Source: Acetobacteraceae bacterium (GTDB lineage Bacteria; Pseudomonadota; Alphaproteobacteria; Acetobacterales; Acetobacteraceae). Taken from it: DNA of 6,775 bases. Positions 1-5,529 of this stretch are shown in pieces. Both the position numbers and the translations under genes were made by a program. Each line of letters begins with the position of its first letter. The stretch's first letter is position 1. The notes under the pieces were generated by a model, which was not told where the DNA came from, searched no databases, and saw nothing but the letters and a program-made list of their open reading frames with translations. The stretch is from contig JAFAHH010000967.1 of assembly GCA_019237355.1 (NCBI GenBank), positions 1 to 6,775 of the forward strand, in the 5' to 3' direction.

Positions 1-867
1 GGTCATAAGGTAAATCACAACGAGCGGCGGTCCGAGCGTGAGCAAGTTGAGGCCGTGTGCGCGGAACAAGAAGTCGGGCACCCAAAACAGGTAGAACCAC
101 CAAACCGGGCTGGTTAGAAACGTGCCGACGATGAACGCCCAGGTGCCCCGATAGCGGAACAGCGTGACCCAGGGCGTTTTCTCAGTCGGGATGATTTCTG
201 GGTCGGAGCGGATGTACGCGAGTTCCTCGGGGGACAAGCGGCTGTGCTCTTCTGGGCGGCGATAAATCACCACCCAGAAAACTAGCCATACCAGCCCAAC
301 CAAGCCGGTCGCGTAGAAGGCAACCGGCCAGCCATACGCGACGGTTAGCAATGGAACGACGATCGGGGTAATCAGCGCCCCGACATTGCTCCCCGCGTTG
401 AAAATGCCGGTGGCGAGCGACCGCTCCTTCACCGGGAACCAATTGGCCACGGTCTTGATCGCGGCGGGGAAGTTGCCGCCCTCGCCGATCCCAAGCGCAA
501 ACCGGCATACGCCGAAGCCAAAGGCGGAGCGCGCCAGCCCGTGCGCCGCCGCCGCTAAGCTCCAGATGGTCGCGGCGATCGCCAGCCCCCACCGCACGCC
601 GATGATGTCCATCAGCCGCCCCATGCCGGCGTAGCCCGCTGCGTAGGCCAGTTGAAAGGCGGTTACGATGTTCCCGTAGTCGACTTCGCTCCAATTGAGA
701 TCTTTTGCCAGCTCCGGCTTCAGCACACCGATGACTTGCCGGTCCATGTAGTTGATGGTCGTGATGAAAAACAGCAGCGCGACGATCACCCAGCGGTATC
801 GTCCTATGCGCGTTTGTGCGAGTGCTGAAGTATCCGCCGTTGGCTCGGCGCTAGCGCTTGGCGTCAT
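1..867 (-). CDS. MFS permease, ACS (anion:cation symporter, hexuronate-transporter-like) family, C-terminus cut by left edge
   Basis: Inner-membrane secondary transporter, expected to import an organic anion such as a sugar acid by symport. The frame is open for 289 codons from the ATG at 867 to the left edge; the family is usually about 420-440 residues, so roughly 140 are missing. Residues 1-22 are a polar cytoplasmic leader. The first membrane segment (about 25-43) ends in TTINYMDRQVIG, typical of ACS/ExuT-like permeases. The MFS loop 2-3 motif is GRLMDIIGVR (83-92), and the family block RFALGIGEGGNFPAAIKTV spans 122-140. More hydrophobic segments lie near 165-178, 183-202 and 243-265. The start is supported by GGAGG 4 bases upstream and by an ATGA overlap with the stop of the regulator remnant, implying translational coupling. 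The family assignment is firm. The substrate is unknown; a hexuronate, aldonate or related acid is inferred from the family and nearby sugar-acid genes. Confidence 0.9.
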   Translation of the reverse strand, partial: MTPSASAEPTADTSALAQTRIGRYRWVIVALLFFITTINYMDRQVIGVLKPELAKDLNWSEVDYGNIVTAFQLAYAAGYAGMGRLMDIIGVRWGLAIAATIWSLAAAAHGLARSAFGFGVCRFALGIGEGGNFPAAIKTVANWFPVKERSLATGIFNAGSNVGALITPIVVPLLTVAYGWPVAFYATGLVGLVWLVFWVVIYRRPEEHSRLSPEELAYIRSDPEIIPTEKTPWVTLFRYRGTWAFIVGTFLTSPVWWFYLFWVPDFLFRAHGLNLLTLGPPLVVIYLMT

Positions 868-1244
868 ATGTCCTCCAGGATTGGCGCTGTTTCAAAGTTA
901 ACCAGCGCGCTTTTTTGCAGTGCGATATTGCGACTTTCGGGCCTGTATTCGACAATTGTATCCAAGTGCCGTGTGATTTCCCGGTTCAGTGCGGCCCCAT
1001 CCCCGCCGGACAGAGCCGCAAGGATCGGCGCGTGACGAGCGGCGGTGTGCGCAAGCGGGCGTTGATGCCAGGGCGCCCAAAGCTTGAAGCGGTGCGTATG
1101 CAGGATGCAGCGCTGCAATATCGGTTCCAGCGCATGCAGCTTGGCGATGCGGAACAGAGCGAGGTGAAAGGCAGACAGTACGGTCGCCCCAGCCGGGGGC
1201 CGGCGGCGCTGATGGGCGATGCCTCCCTCCTGCTTATTGCCTAC
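864..1244 (-). pseudogene. C-terminal remnant of a GntR-family (FadR/FCD type) transcriptional regulator
   Basis: The frame runs from just after an in-frame TAA (1245-1247) to a TGA at 864-866. Its last ~100 residues look like the end of an FCD ligand-binding domain: FHLALFRIAKLHALEPIL, then HTHRF, then ARHAPILAALSGGDGAALNREI and a closing TRHLDTIVE. The histidines in FH, ARH and TRH correspond to FCD metal-binding positions. The Asp normally four residues before the first His is replaced by Leu, and homology fades just upstream of there (about 1172-1180). No winged-helix DNA-binding domain exists: only about 130 bases separate this point from the peptidase gene, against about 130 residues expected. 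No frame in that gap restores it. Seen: an FCD tail without its head. Inferred: an internal deletion fused a decayed regulator to the gene upstream. If translated (for example from TTG at 1118), the product could not bind DNA by the usual domain. Its stop overlaps the permease start, a relic of operon organisation. Confidence 0.72.
872..876 (-). promoter_or_regulatory. Ribosome binding site of the MFS permease
   Basis: GGAGG on the minus strand lies 4 bases before the ATG at 867, inside the end of the regulator remnant. It supports this start and suggests reinitiation after the overlapping TGA. Confidence 0.6.
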
Positions 1245-1265
1245 TTATCGATAATCACACGATAA
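1245..1265. repeat. TTATCG/CGATAA repeat cluster
   Basis: TTATCGATAA is a perfect 10-base palindrome at 1245-1254, and a further CGATAA sits at 1260-1265. The cluster lies between the peptidase gene and the regulator remnant, next to the point where regulator homology is lost. It may be a leftover operator or promoter region, or chance AT-rich sequence; no function is shown. Confidence 0.3.
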
Positions 1266-1308
1266 CGGCCGCCCGGGTTTTGGCAAGATTGCCGCCCCTA
1301 GAAAAGGC

Positions 1309-2460
1309 TCATTTACGCCGGTCAGGGTTCAGGTTTCCTCGGTTCCAGCCGCGCCCGCTGGCGCCGAGCATTTCGGGGCCATGCTCGCTTACGGCAACCG
1401 TGTCCTCGAGTTTAATGAAGCCGCGCCGGGGGTGCTGCATTGTCGTCTCGATGGAAATGACCATACCGGGCTCGAGGACATATCCATCCCCCGCGTTGCG
1501 CTCTAAGTGCGGCGCTTCATGGCTGATCAACCCCATGCCGTGCGCCACGAAGCGAGTGTGCTCGCGCTGGGAGGACCTGGCGAGCACTGAATCGGCCGCC
1601 GAATAGATGCGGGCGCCGGGTGCGCCGGACTGGGCTGCCTCCATTGCGGCTTGCTGAACCATAGCGACCTCGCCCAGTAGATCCTGGAGCTCGCCATCGG
1701 GCTCGCCGAGCATGGCCATGCGGCAAACATCCCCAAGATAGCCGTGGTAGTTGCCGCCAGAGTCGAGCGAAAGTGTATCGCCTTCCCGCCATGGCGCATC
1801 AGAGGGTGCGCGATTGAGGCTGGTTCCAGCCGTTATGAGACAATAGTCGAAGGTCAGGCCGCGGTTCACTTCTTCCCGCCGGAGCGCTTCGACCAATTCT
1901 CGCTTGGTCGCACCCGGGCCGTGGCTCGCCATGACCGCCAACATCGAGTCCACCACCCGCTCGGAGGCAAGGCGCAGCTTGTCCAGCTCCTCTGGTGTCT
2001 TGCGGGCGCGGAGCCGCTCGAGCACCACCACTGCATCGCGTATTTCGAGGTTCGGCAGCGCACGGCGTAGCGATTCGTAGGCGTCCGCTGGCAGGAACGG
2101 GGCTTCTATGCCGATCCGGCCTGCTTCGAGACCAAGCCGGCGTATGCGGCGGACTGCGTGTTCAACGGCATCTTGGGTGCCGGAGCAGTTCGTCTGCAGC
2201 TCGGGGACCCAAAATGGCCACACCTCCCGCATGTGCGATTCCAGTCCGGCGCCGATATAGCTTGCCTTATCTGGTGCGCGCTTCGGGTAGATCAGCAGCG
2301 GGAGATACCGGCTGAGGCCCATCGCGTCCATGTGTTCGAAGAAAAAGAAACGATATCCGCCAAGGAGGTACTGGATGTTATGCTTCGAGCAGGCAAGCAG
2401 CACGTCGATTCCCGCCTCCTCCATCAAGCGGTCGAGCAAGGCGCCATCGAATGGTGTCAT
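1309..2460 (-). CDS. M24-family metallopeptidase (Xaa-Pro aminopeptidase/prolidase/creatinase fold)
   Basis: Predicted cytoplasmic dinuclear-metal hydrolase of 383 residues, normal for two-domain M24 proteins. Residues about 1-150 form the creatinase-type N-terminal domain, including DVLLACSKHNIQYLLGGYRF. Residues about 155-365 form the pita-bread catalytic domain. All five metal ligands are readable: D233 (SLDSGG), D244 (GDVCR), H307 (VAHGMG), E338 (SIETT) and E352 (KLEDTV). A second active-site His fits H314 (ISHEAPH). The ATG at 2460 has GAGGAGA 6 bases upstream. It is the first gene of the left block, followed by the regulator remnant and the permease. M24 enzymes of this shape include Xaa-Pro dipeptidases, creatinase and DMSP lyase DddP, so peptide cleavage is not certain. 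The transporter context suggests a small imported compound. The fold and intact metal site are secure; the substrate is not. Confidence 0.93.
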   Translation of the reverse strand: MTPFDGALLDRLMEEAGIDVLLACSKHNIQYLLGGYRFFFFEHMDAMGLSRYLPLLIYPKRAPDKASYIGAGLESHMREVWPFWVPELQTNCSGTQDAVEHAVRRIRRLGLEAGRIGIEAPFLPADAYESLRRALPNLEIRDAVVVLERLRARKTPEELDKLRLASERVVDSMLAVMASHGPGATKRELVEALRREEVNRGLTFDYCLITAGTSLNRAPSDAPWREGDTLSLDSGGNYHGYLGDVCRMAMLGEPDGELQDLLGEVAMVQQAAMEAAQSGAPGARIYSAADSVLARSSQREHTRFVAHGMGLISHEAPHLERNAGDGYVLEPGMVISIETTMQHPRRGFIKLEDTVAVSEHGPEMLGASGRGWNRGNLNPDRRK

Positions 2461-2466
2461 TGATTG

Positions 2467-2473
2467 TCTCCTC
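2467..2473 (-). promoter_or_regulatory. Ribosome binding site of the M24 enzyme
   Basis: GAGGAGA on the minus strand, 6 bases before the ATG at 2460. It fixes the start and sits in an otherwise non-coding leader. Confidence 0.65.
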
Positions 2474-2564
2474 TGCGGGGGCGCGCGGCTGAGGGCCTCT
2501 CATGGGTTGCGGAGGTTATGCCCGATTTGGCTTCGGCGCCATGGGTTGGTTCTCCCTCAAGCCG

Positions 2565-2595
2565 CCGCGCTCTCGTTTTGGTTTTGAGAGCGCGG
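2565..2595. repeat. Perfect 10-bp inverted repeat upstream of the M24 gene
   Basis: CCGCGCTCTC (2565-2574) and GAGAGCGCGG (2586-2595) are exact reverse complements around an 11-base T-rich centre. The repeat lies in the 247-base gap between two divergent genes, about 105 bases upstream of the M24 start. As DNA it could be an operator for a dimeric regulator; as RNA it would form a strong hairpin in the M24 leader if transcription starts upstream of it. No U-run follows on either strand, so a simple terminator is unlikely. Confidence 0.5.
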
Positions 2596-2643
2596 TTCAG
2601 GCTTTCCGCCGATTCGGCCTCACACCCCCATCGCGCTCTCGTT
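2566..2643. repeat. Direct repeat CGCGCTCTCGTT, two copies 66 bases apart
   Basis: The 12-base word CGCGCTCTCGTT occurs at 2566-2577, inside the left arm of the inverted repeat, and again at 2632-2643. With the inverted copy at 2586-2594 the intergenic region holds three copies of the core CGCGCTCTC. The 66-base period is close to a whole number of helical turns, compatible with a multi-site operator, though this is inference only. Confidence 0.45.
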
Positions 2644-2669
2644 GCTCGGGATTGGATGCCAATTCTGCA

Positions 2670-2697
2670 TTGACAACTATGCTGCGAGTTGAATTAC
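2670..2697 (+). promoter_or_regulatory. Possible promoter of the orphan plus-strand gene
   Basis: A perfect TTGACA (2670-2675) is followed after 16 bases by AATTAC (2692-2697), a poor -10 box matching three of six positions. Transcription would begin near 2704-2708, at or just before the ATG at 2708. No Shine-Dalgarno sequence is visible there, so a leaderless or near-leaderless message is possible. Confidence 0.28.
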
Positions 2698-2707
2698 CTT
2701 TTCTCGC

Positions 2708-3136
2708 ATGTATACGAGTCGCCTCAACAAAAGGCGAAAACGCTCCAGTAAAGAGCAAAACCGCCTCAGAGAGGAGCGAAGGGCACAGATTCAGGCCGAT
2801 ACGGAATTCCTGCGCGGATTCGTCCCATTCGCGAAAGGCGACCCGTGGCTAAATGCATGGGAAGCGAATTTCATCAACACGATGAGTCAGCTTCTAAATC
2901 ATCCCGATGGAGCTATCTTGAGCGACAAACAACGGCGTGTGGTTCGCATGCTCGCGGATAAGCTTCGATATGAGCAAGGGGGCTTGCCTCCACCTGATGA
3001 AATCAACCCTCCAGAGGACGACGAAGACAGGCTGGCAGAGCATGACGGAGGCATGCGGCCAGAGGACGAAGAACACGAGGTTCAAGAGGACGAAATCGCC
3101 GACCTGATTATCCGGGGCAGCTTGGCTAGAGGATGA
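2708..3136 (+). CDS. Hypothetical protein, 142 residues, basic N-terminus and acidic C-terminus
   Basis: I do not recognise this protein. Residues 5-25 are rich in Lys and Arg (RLNKRRKRSSK then REERR). Residues 30-92 look like a compact helical core with GDPWLNAWEANFINTM and LSDKQRRVVRMLADKLRYE. Residues 94-100 are Pro-rich, and 103-132 are strongly acidic (EDDEDR, EDEEHE, EDE). There is no signal peptide or membrane segment, so it is probably cytosolic. The ATG at 2708 is the only conventional start: an in-frame TGA lies at 2690-2692, and no Shine-Dalgarno is seen. It is the only gene on the plus strand, faces away from the M24 block and converges on the dehydrogenase. GC is about 54% by hand count, below sampled neighbouring coding sequence (65% or more), suggesting separate origin. 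The split charge and KQ-containing helix could suit a nucleic-acid or protein-binding role, but that is speculation. Confidence 0.6.
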   Translation: MYTSRLNKRRKRSSKEQNRLREERRAQIQADTEFLRGFVPFAKGDPWLNAWEANFINTMSQLLNHPDGAILSDKQRRVVRMLADKLRYEQGGLPPPDEINPPEDDEDRLAEHDGGMRPEDEEHEVQEDEIADLIIRGSLARG

Positions 3137-3159
3137 TGGCTTCAGGTCGAAGCCGTCAT
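3133..3159 (+). terminator. Stem-loop overlapping the stop of the orphan gene
   Basis: An 11-bp stem (3133-3143 with 3149-3159), broken only by one G-U type pair, closes a 5-base loop and includes the TGA at 3134-3136. It lacks a clear T-run, so it may act as an mRNA 3' stabiliser or weak terminator. Confidence 0.4.
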
Positions 3160-3197
3160 GCTCTAACAGGCTGCGGAAAAACGCTGAAGTCGGTCCG

Positions 3198-3313
3198 TTC
3201 GTAAAGCAACGAAAGAAGGCCAGGGGCTTTGCCCCTGGACCCCAGCAAAGGCAGAGCCTTTGCAATCCAATCACTTAGTGGATGGGGTCTGAGGCCTTTC
3301 GGCCCTAGGATTG
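3198..3313. repeat. Cluster of stem-loops between convergent genes (REP-like or bidirectional terminator)
   Basis: Four inverted repeats follow one another. TTCGT/ACGAA lies at 3198-3202 and 3209-3213. A perfect 8-bp stem CCAGGGGC/GCCCCTGG lies at 3220-3227 and 3231-3238 with a 3-base loop. A second perfect 8-bp stem GCAAAGGC/GCCTTTGC lies at 3245-3252 and 3256-3263, also with a 3-base loop. A longer-range CAATCC/GGATTG pair (3263-3268 with 3308-3313) encloses a small GGCC hairpin. The regular design between two convergent genes fits a dispersed palindromic intergenic repeat that may end transcription from both sides. Sequence of this style (GGGGCTTTGCCCCTGGACCCC-like) is, from memory, common between genes in GC-rich alphaproteobacteria. 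Confidence 0.6.
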
Positions 3314-3336
3314 GAGGCGGGGCGGATAGCGATAGC

Positions 3337-4122
3337 TTATCGGCTCGGAACAGCTTTGCCAGGTCCAAACATCAGGCCAGCGGCCCGGAATCCGCCATCC
3401 ACGTTCAGTGTGTGTCCTTGAACGTAGCGGCTCTCATCGGAGCACAGGAACACCGCCGCATCGGCAATTTCCTCCGGGGTTCCGTAGCGGTTCATGGGGA
3501 TCAGGTAGTTGTATGCGGCGCGGGTCGCCTCATCGTGGGCGTATTTTGCCATCTCGGTTTCGATTGCGCCGGGAGCGATATTGTTTACGTTGATGCTGTA
3601 CGGGGAGAGCTCCACGGCCATCACCTTGGTCAGAAGCTCAAGGCCAGCTTTGGCGGCGCCATATGCCGCCCGCCCATGGCCGCCCCGTTGTCCCGAGAGT
3701 GACGCGATATTGACGATCTTGCCGCCTCCCGTCCTCGCCATCTCACGTGCGATCGCCTGGGCGACCAAGAATGCGCCCGTAAGATTGATGCTGATGATCT
3801 TGTTCCACTCCTCGAGGCTGGTCTCAAGGAAGGGCGTCTTGCCGCCCACGCCGGCGTTGTTGACGAGGATGTCGATGCGGCCGAACGCGTCGATTGCGAA
3901 ACCGACCATGGCCGATACCGATGCCGGATCGGCGACATCGACCGCGATTGGAACAGCACGCCCGCCTTGCGCCTTTAGATCGGCGGCAGCGGCCTCGGCG
4001 CCTTCGCGGTTGACATCCGCAATAGCGACGGCTGCCCCTTCGCGGACAAAGGCCCGGGCGATCGCGAGTCCGATGCCGCGCGCGCCTCCGGTGATGACCG
4101 CAGACTTACCTTCGAGCCGCAT
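3337..4122 (-). CDS. NAD-dependent short-chain dehydrogenase/reductase (classical SDR)
   Basis: Cytoplasmic oxidoreductase of 261 residues, the normal length for classical SDRs. Visible motifs are the Rossmann loop TGGARGIG (11-18), D36 at the end of the second strand (favouring NAD over NADP), DV at 62-63, NNAG (88-91), N113, catalytic S141 with Y154 and K158 (YGAAK), the NNIAPGAIETEM stretch after strand six, and the C-terminal GHTLNVDGGF. The ATG at 4122 has a strong GGAGGGAG 9 bases upstream, and the gene starts 30 bases after the kinase stop, so it is likely the last gene of the RLP-kinase operon. By context it may oxidise or reduce a hydroxyl or keto group of the sugar acid entering or leaving the pathway. 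The D-apionate pathway as I know it does not use an SDR at a defined step, so the exact reaction is open. The family call is certain; the substrate is unknown. Confidence 0.93.
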   Translation of the reverse strand: MRLEGKSAVITGGARGIGLAIARAFVREGAAVAIADVNREGAEAAAADLKAQGGRAVPIAVDVADPASVSAMVGFAIDAFGRIDILVNNAGVGGKTPFLETSLEEWNKIISINLTGAFLVAQAIAREMARTGGGKIVNIASLSGQRGGHGRAAYGAAKAGLELLTKVMAVELSPYSINVNNIAPGAIETEMAKYAHDEATRAAYNYLIPMNRYGTPEEIADAAVFLCSDESRYVQGHTLNVDGGFRAAGLMFGPGKAVPSR

Positions 4123-4131
4123 CGCTTGTTT

Positions 4132-4139
4132 CTCCCTCC
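4132..4139 (-). promoter_or_regulatory. Ribosome binding site of the SDR gene
   Basis: GGAGGGAG on the minus strand lies in the 30-base gap after the kinase stop, 9 bases before the ATG at 4122. It supports this start and independent initiation, unlike the coupled kinase. Confidence 0.65.
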
Positions 4140-4152
4140 GACCTGCGCCAGA

Positions 4153-5529
4153 CTAGCCGTCCATTCCGCCGCGCTTCACCGCACAGAAGAACTCTGGCTG
4201 GCCGACCTGTCCGCCCTTCAGCGCGATTTCCAACCCGGCCAGCGCAGGATCGCTGGCGTGCGCGCGGCAGAGCGGCGAGCCGGGCGCAATCGGGGCGACC
4301 GCACTCAGAGCATAAATGCCGAGCACGGATGCGGCATGGCTCGACGAATCGCCCCCCGAAATGACGGCTCGGGTTAGCCGGCTTTCCCGGAGCACCTTGT
4401 CGAGGATCCAGCCGAGCCCGGCGCCGATCCGGTCGTTTACCGCCTCGGCCGGGACGCCCGCGGCGGCGATGGCCGCTCGCAGCGCCTGGACGGCCGGGTC
4501 ATCAGGGCCGGAGGCGGTAAAGACGAGCGGATCGTGCCCTTCTCCTAGCGCTGCAAGCGCGCGCTCGACCGCACCTGCGCATTCGTTTTCCCAGGAGGAT
4601 TGATCGATTGCCCGGGTGGCATTGAGCCGGATGGGAGCAAAACCGTGCTCGGCGGCGAAGGCGATTTGGGCAGCCGTGATCGGCGAAACCGACCCCGACA
4701 CGCAAGCAATCCGCGATGCGGGCGATGTGCGGAAAACGCGCGGCTCCGTGGGAATGAGGCCGATGGATCGCCAGTAGGCTACGAGTGCGGCCTCGAAACC
4801 TTGCGAGCCGATCCCGAAGAGCCGCTCGCCGCGATTCTCCCAGATCAACCGGCCCGCTTCCACGAAGGTTTGCTGATCGAGCACGTCCAGAAACACGATC
4901 TCCGTCCCAGCGCTCAACGCGCTGGCGAGACGCGCATCCGCCTGCCGGCGTTTGATTGCGACGAAATCGATCAGGCCGATCTTCTTCGCTGTCTGCCTGG
5001 CCAGGTGGCGGCCGATATTTGCGTCGTCCATCGGGGTGATGGGATGGCGCGACATGACTGGGTGCTCATTGAGCGGGTATCCGATCCCGTTTGCGACGGC
5101 AAACAAGTAGCCAAACGCCTGATAGCGGCCCATGCCGGGGTCGCCCACGACGACCGGGTGCCAAGCGCCGCTCAGGATGGGTGTAGCGAGGTCGATGGCG
5201 CGCCCGATCGATCCGACGTGAGGTGCGGAATCGAAGGTGGAGCAAACCTTATAATGGGTGATTGGCGCGCCGAGCGAACGTAGAAGCTCGAATACCGGGG
5301 GCAGATTGCGGTCCATCCACTCGGGGCTCTGCGAGCGGGCGATGCCCGCTATGCCAATGACGCGATGATCCGCGAATTGCGCCAACTGCTCGGTCTTGGG
5401 GGGATTGAGGAATAGAACCGTGGACAGGCCCGCGAAGGCCGTGACCTCCATCGCGGCAGATGAACCCGTGAAGTCGTCGCCGTAGAAGGTCAGGAGGGGG
5501 CCGCGGGGAAGAGATGTCGCGGTGCTCAT
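4153..5529 (-). CDS. DUF1537 four-carbon acid sugar kinase family protein, probable 3-oxo-isoapionate kinase (OiaK)-like
   Basis: Cytoplasmic ATP-dependent kinase of 458 residues, a full-length two-domain member. The N-terminal substrate domain (about 1-260) has GDDFTG (17-22), KVCSTFD (94-100), GDPGMGRYQAFG (129-140) and HPVMSRHPITPMDD (156-169). The C-terminal nucleotide domain (about 270-450) has VSGSVSP (277-283), SGGDSSS (391-397), APGSPLCRAH (415-424) and the closing KGGQVG (438-443). Known members phosphorylate D-threonate, L-threonate, D-erythronate, 2-oxo-tetronates or 3-oxo-isoapionate. Here its partner is an RLP rather than the PdxA-like dehydrogenase or class II aldolase of the tetronate pathways, which favours the 3-oxo-isoapionate type. 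The ATG at 5529 forms an ATGA overlap with the RLP stop, with GGAG 8 bases before it, so the two are translationally coupled and probably made in fixed ratio. The GGDSSS signature differs slightly from the commoner GGDTSG. The family is certain; the substrate is inferred from context. Confidence 0.9.
   Translation of the reverse strand: MSTATSLPRGPLLTFYGDDFTGSSAAMEVTAFAGLSTVLFLNPPKTEQLAQFADHRVIGIAGIARSQSPEWMDRNLPPVFELLRSLGAPITHYKVCSTFDSAPHVGSIGRAIDLATPILSGAWHPVVVGDPGMGRYQAFGYLFAVANGIGYPLNEHPVMSRHPITPMDDANIGRHLARQTAKKIGLIDFVAIKRRQADARLASALSAGTEIVFLDVLDQQTFVEAGRLIWENRGERLFGIGSQGFEAALVAYWRSIGLIPTEPRVFRTSPASRIACVSGSVSPITAAQIAFAAEHGFAPIRLNATRAIDQSSWENECAGAVERALAALGEGHDPLVFTASGPDDPAVQALRAAIAAAGVPAEAVNDRIGAGLGWILDKVLRESRLTRAVISGGDSSSHAASVLGIYALSAVAPIAPGSPLCRAHASDPALAGLEIALKGGQVGQPEFFCAVKRGGMDG

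Noticed and set aside
182..694. Minus-strand ORF of 170 codons inside the permease gene
   Set aside because: It is Arg-rich and out of frame with the permease, whose frame stays open to the window edge with full MFS motifs.
858..1265. Plus-strand ORF of 135 codons
   Set aside because: It is antisense to the FCD-domain remnant, shows no recognisable family, and has low-complexity composition typical of a shadow frame.
2565..2595. Rho-independent terminator
   Set aside because: The stem is strong but no T-run follows on either strand, and it lies between two gene starts, not after a gene end.
2502..2852. Plus-strand ORF overlapping the intergenic palindrome and the start of the orphan gene
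   Set aside because: It reads through the inverted and direct repeats and overlaps the better-supported frame at 2708; no domain is visible.
2894..3274. Minus-strand ORF antisense to the orphan gene
   Set aside because: It is largely a translation of the palindromic repeat and the complement of the acidic tail; a Ser-rich stretch mirrors the acidic codons.
3509..4156. Plus-strand ORF of 215 codons opposite the dehydrogenase
   Set aside because: The minus strand encodes a textbook SDR with all motifs, so this is its shadow.
4600..5283. Plus-strand ORF of 227 codons opposite the kinase
   Set aside because: The minus frame carries the DUF1537 motifs end to end; the plus frame has none.
4153..5529. 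Tetronate kinase of the PdxA2/aldolase pathways (DenK, DtnK, OtnK types)
   Set aside because: Not excluded by sequence, but neither a PdxA-like dehydrogenase nor a class II aldolase adjoins it, and an RLP is translationally coupled to it.
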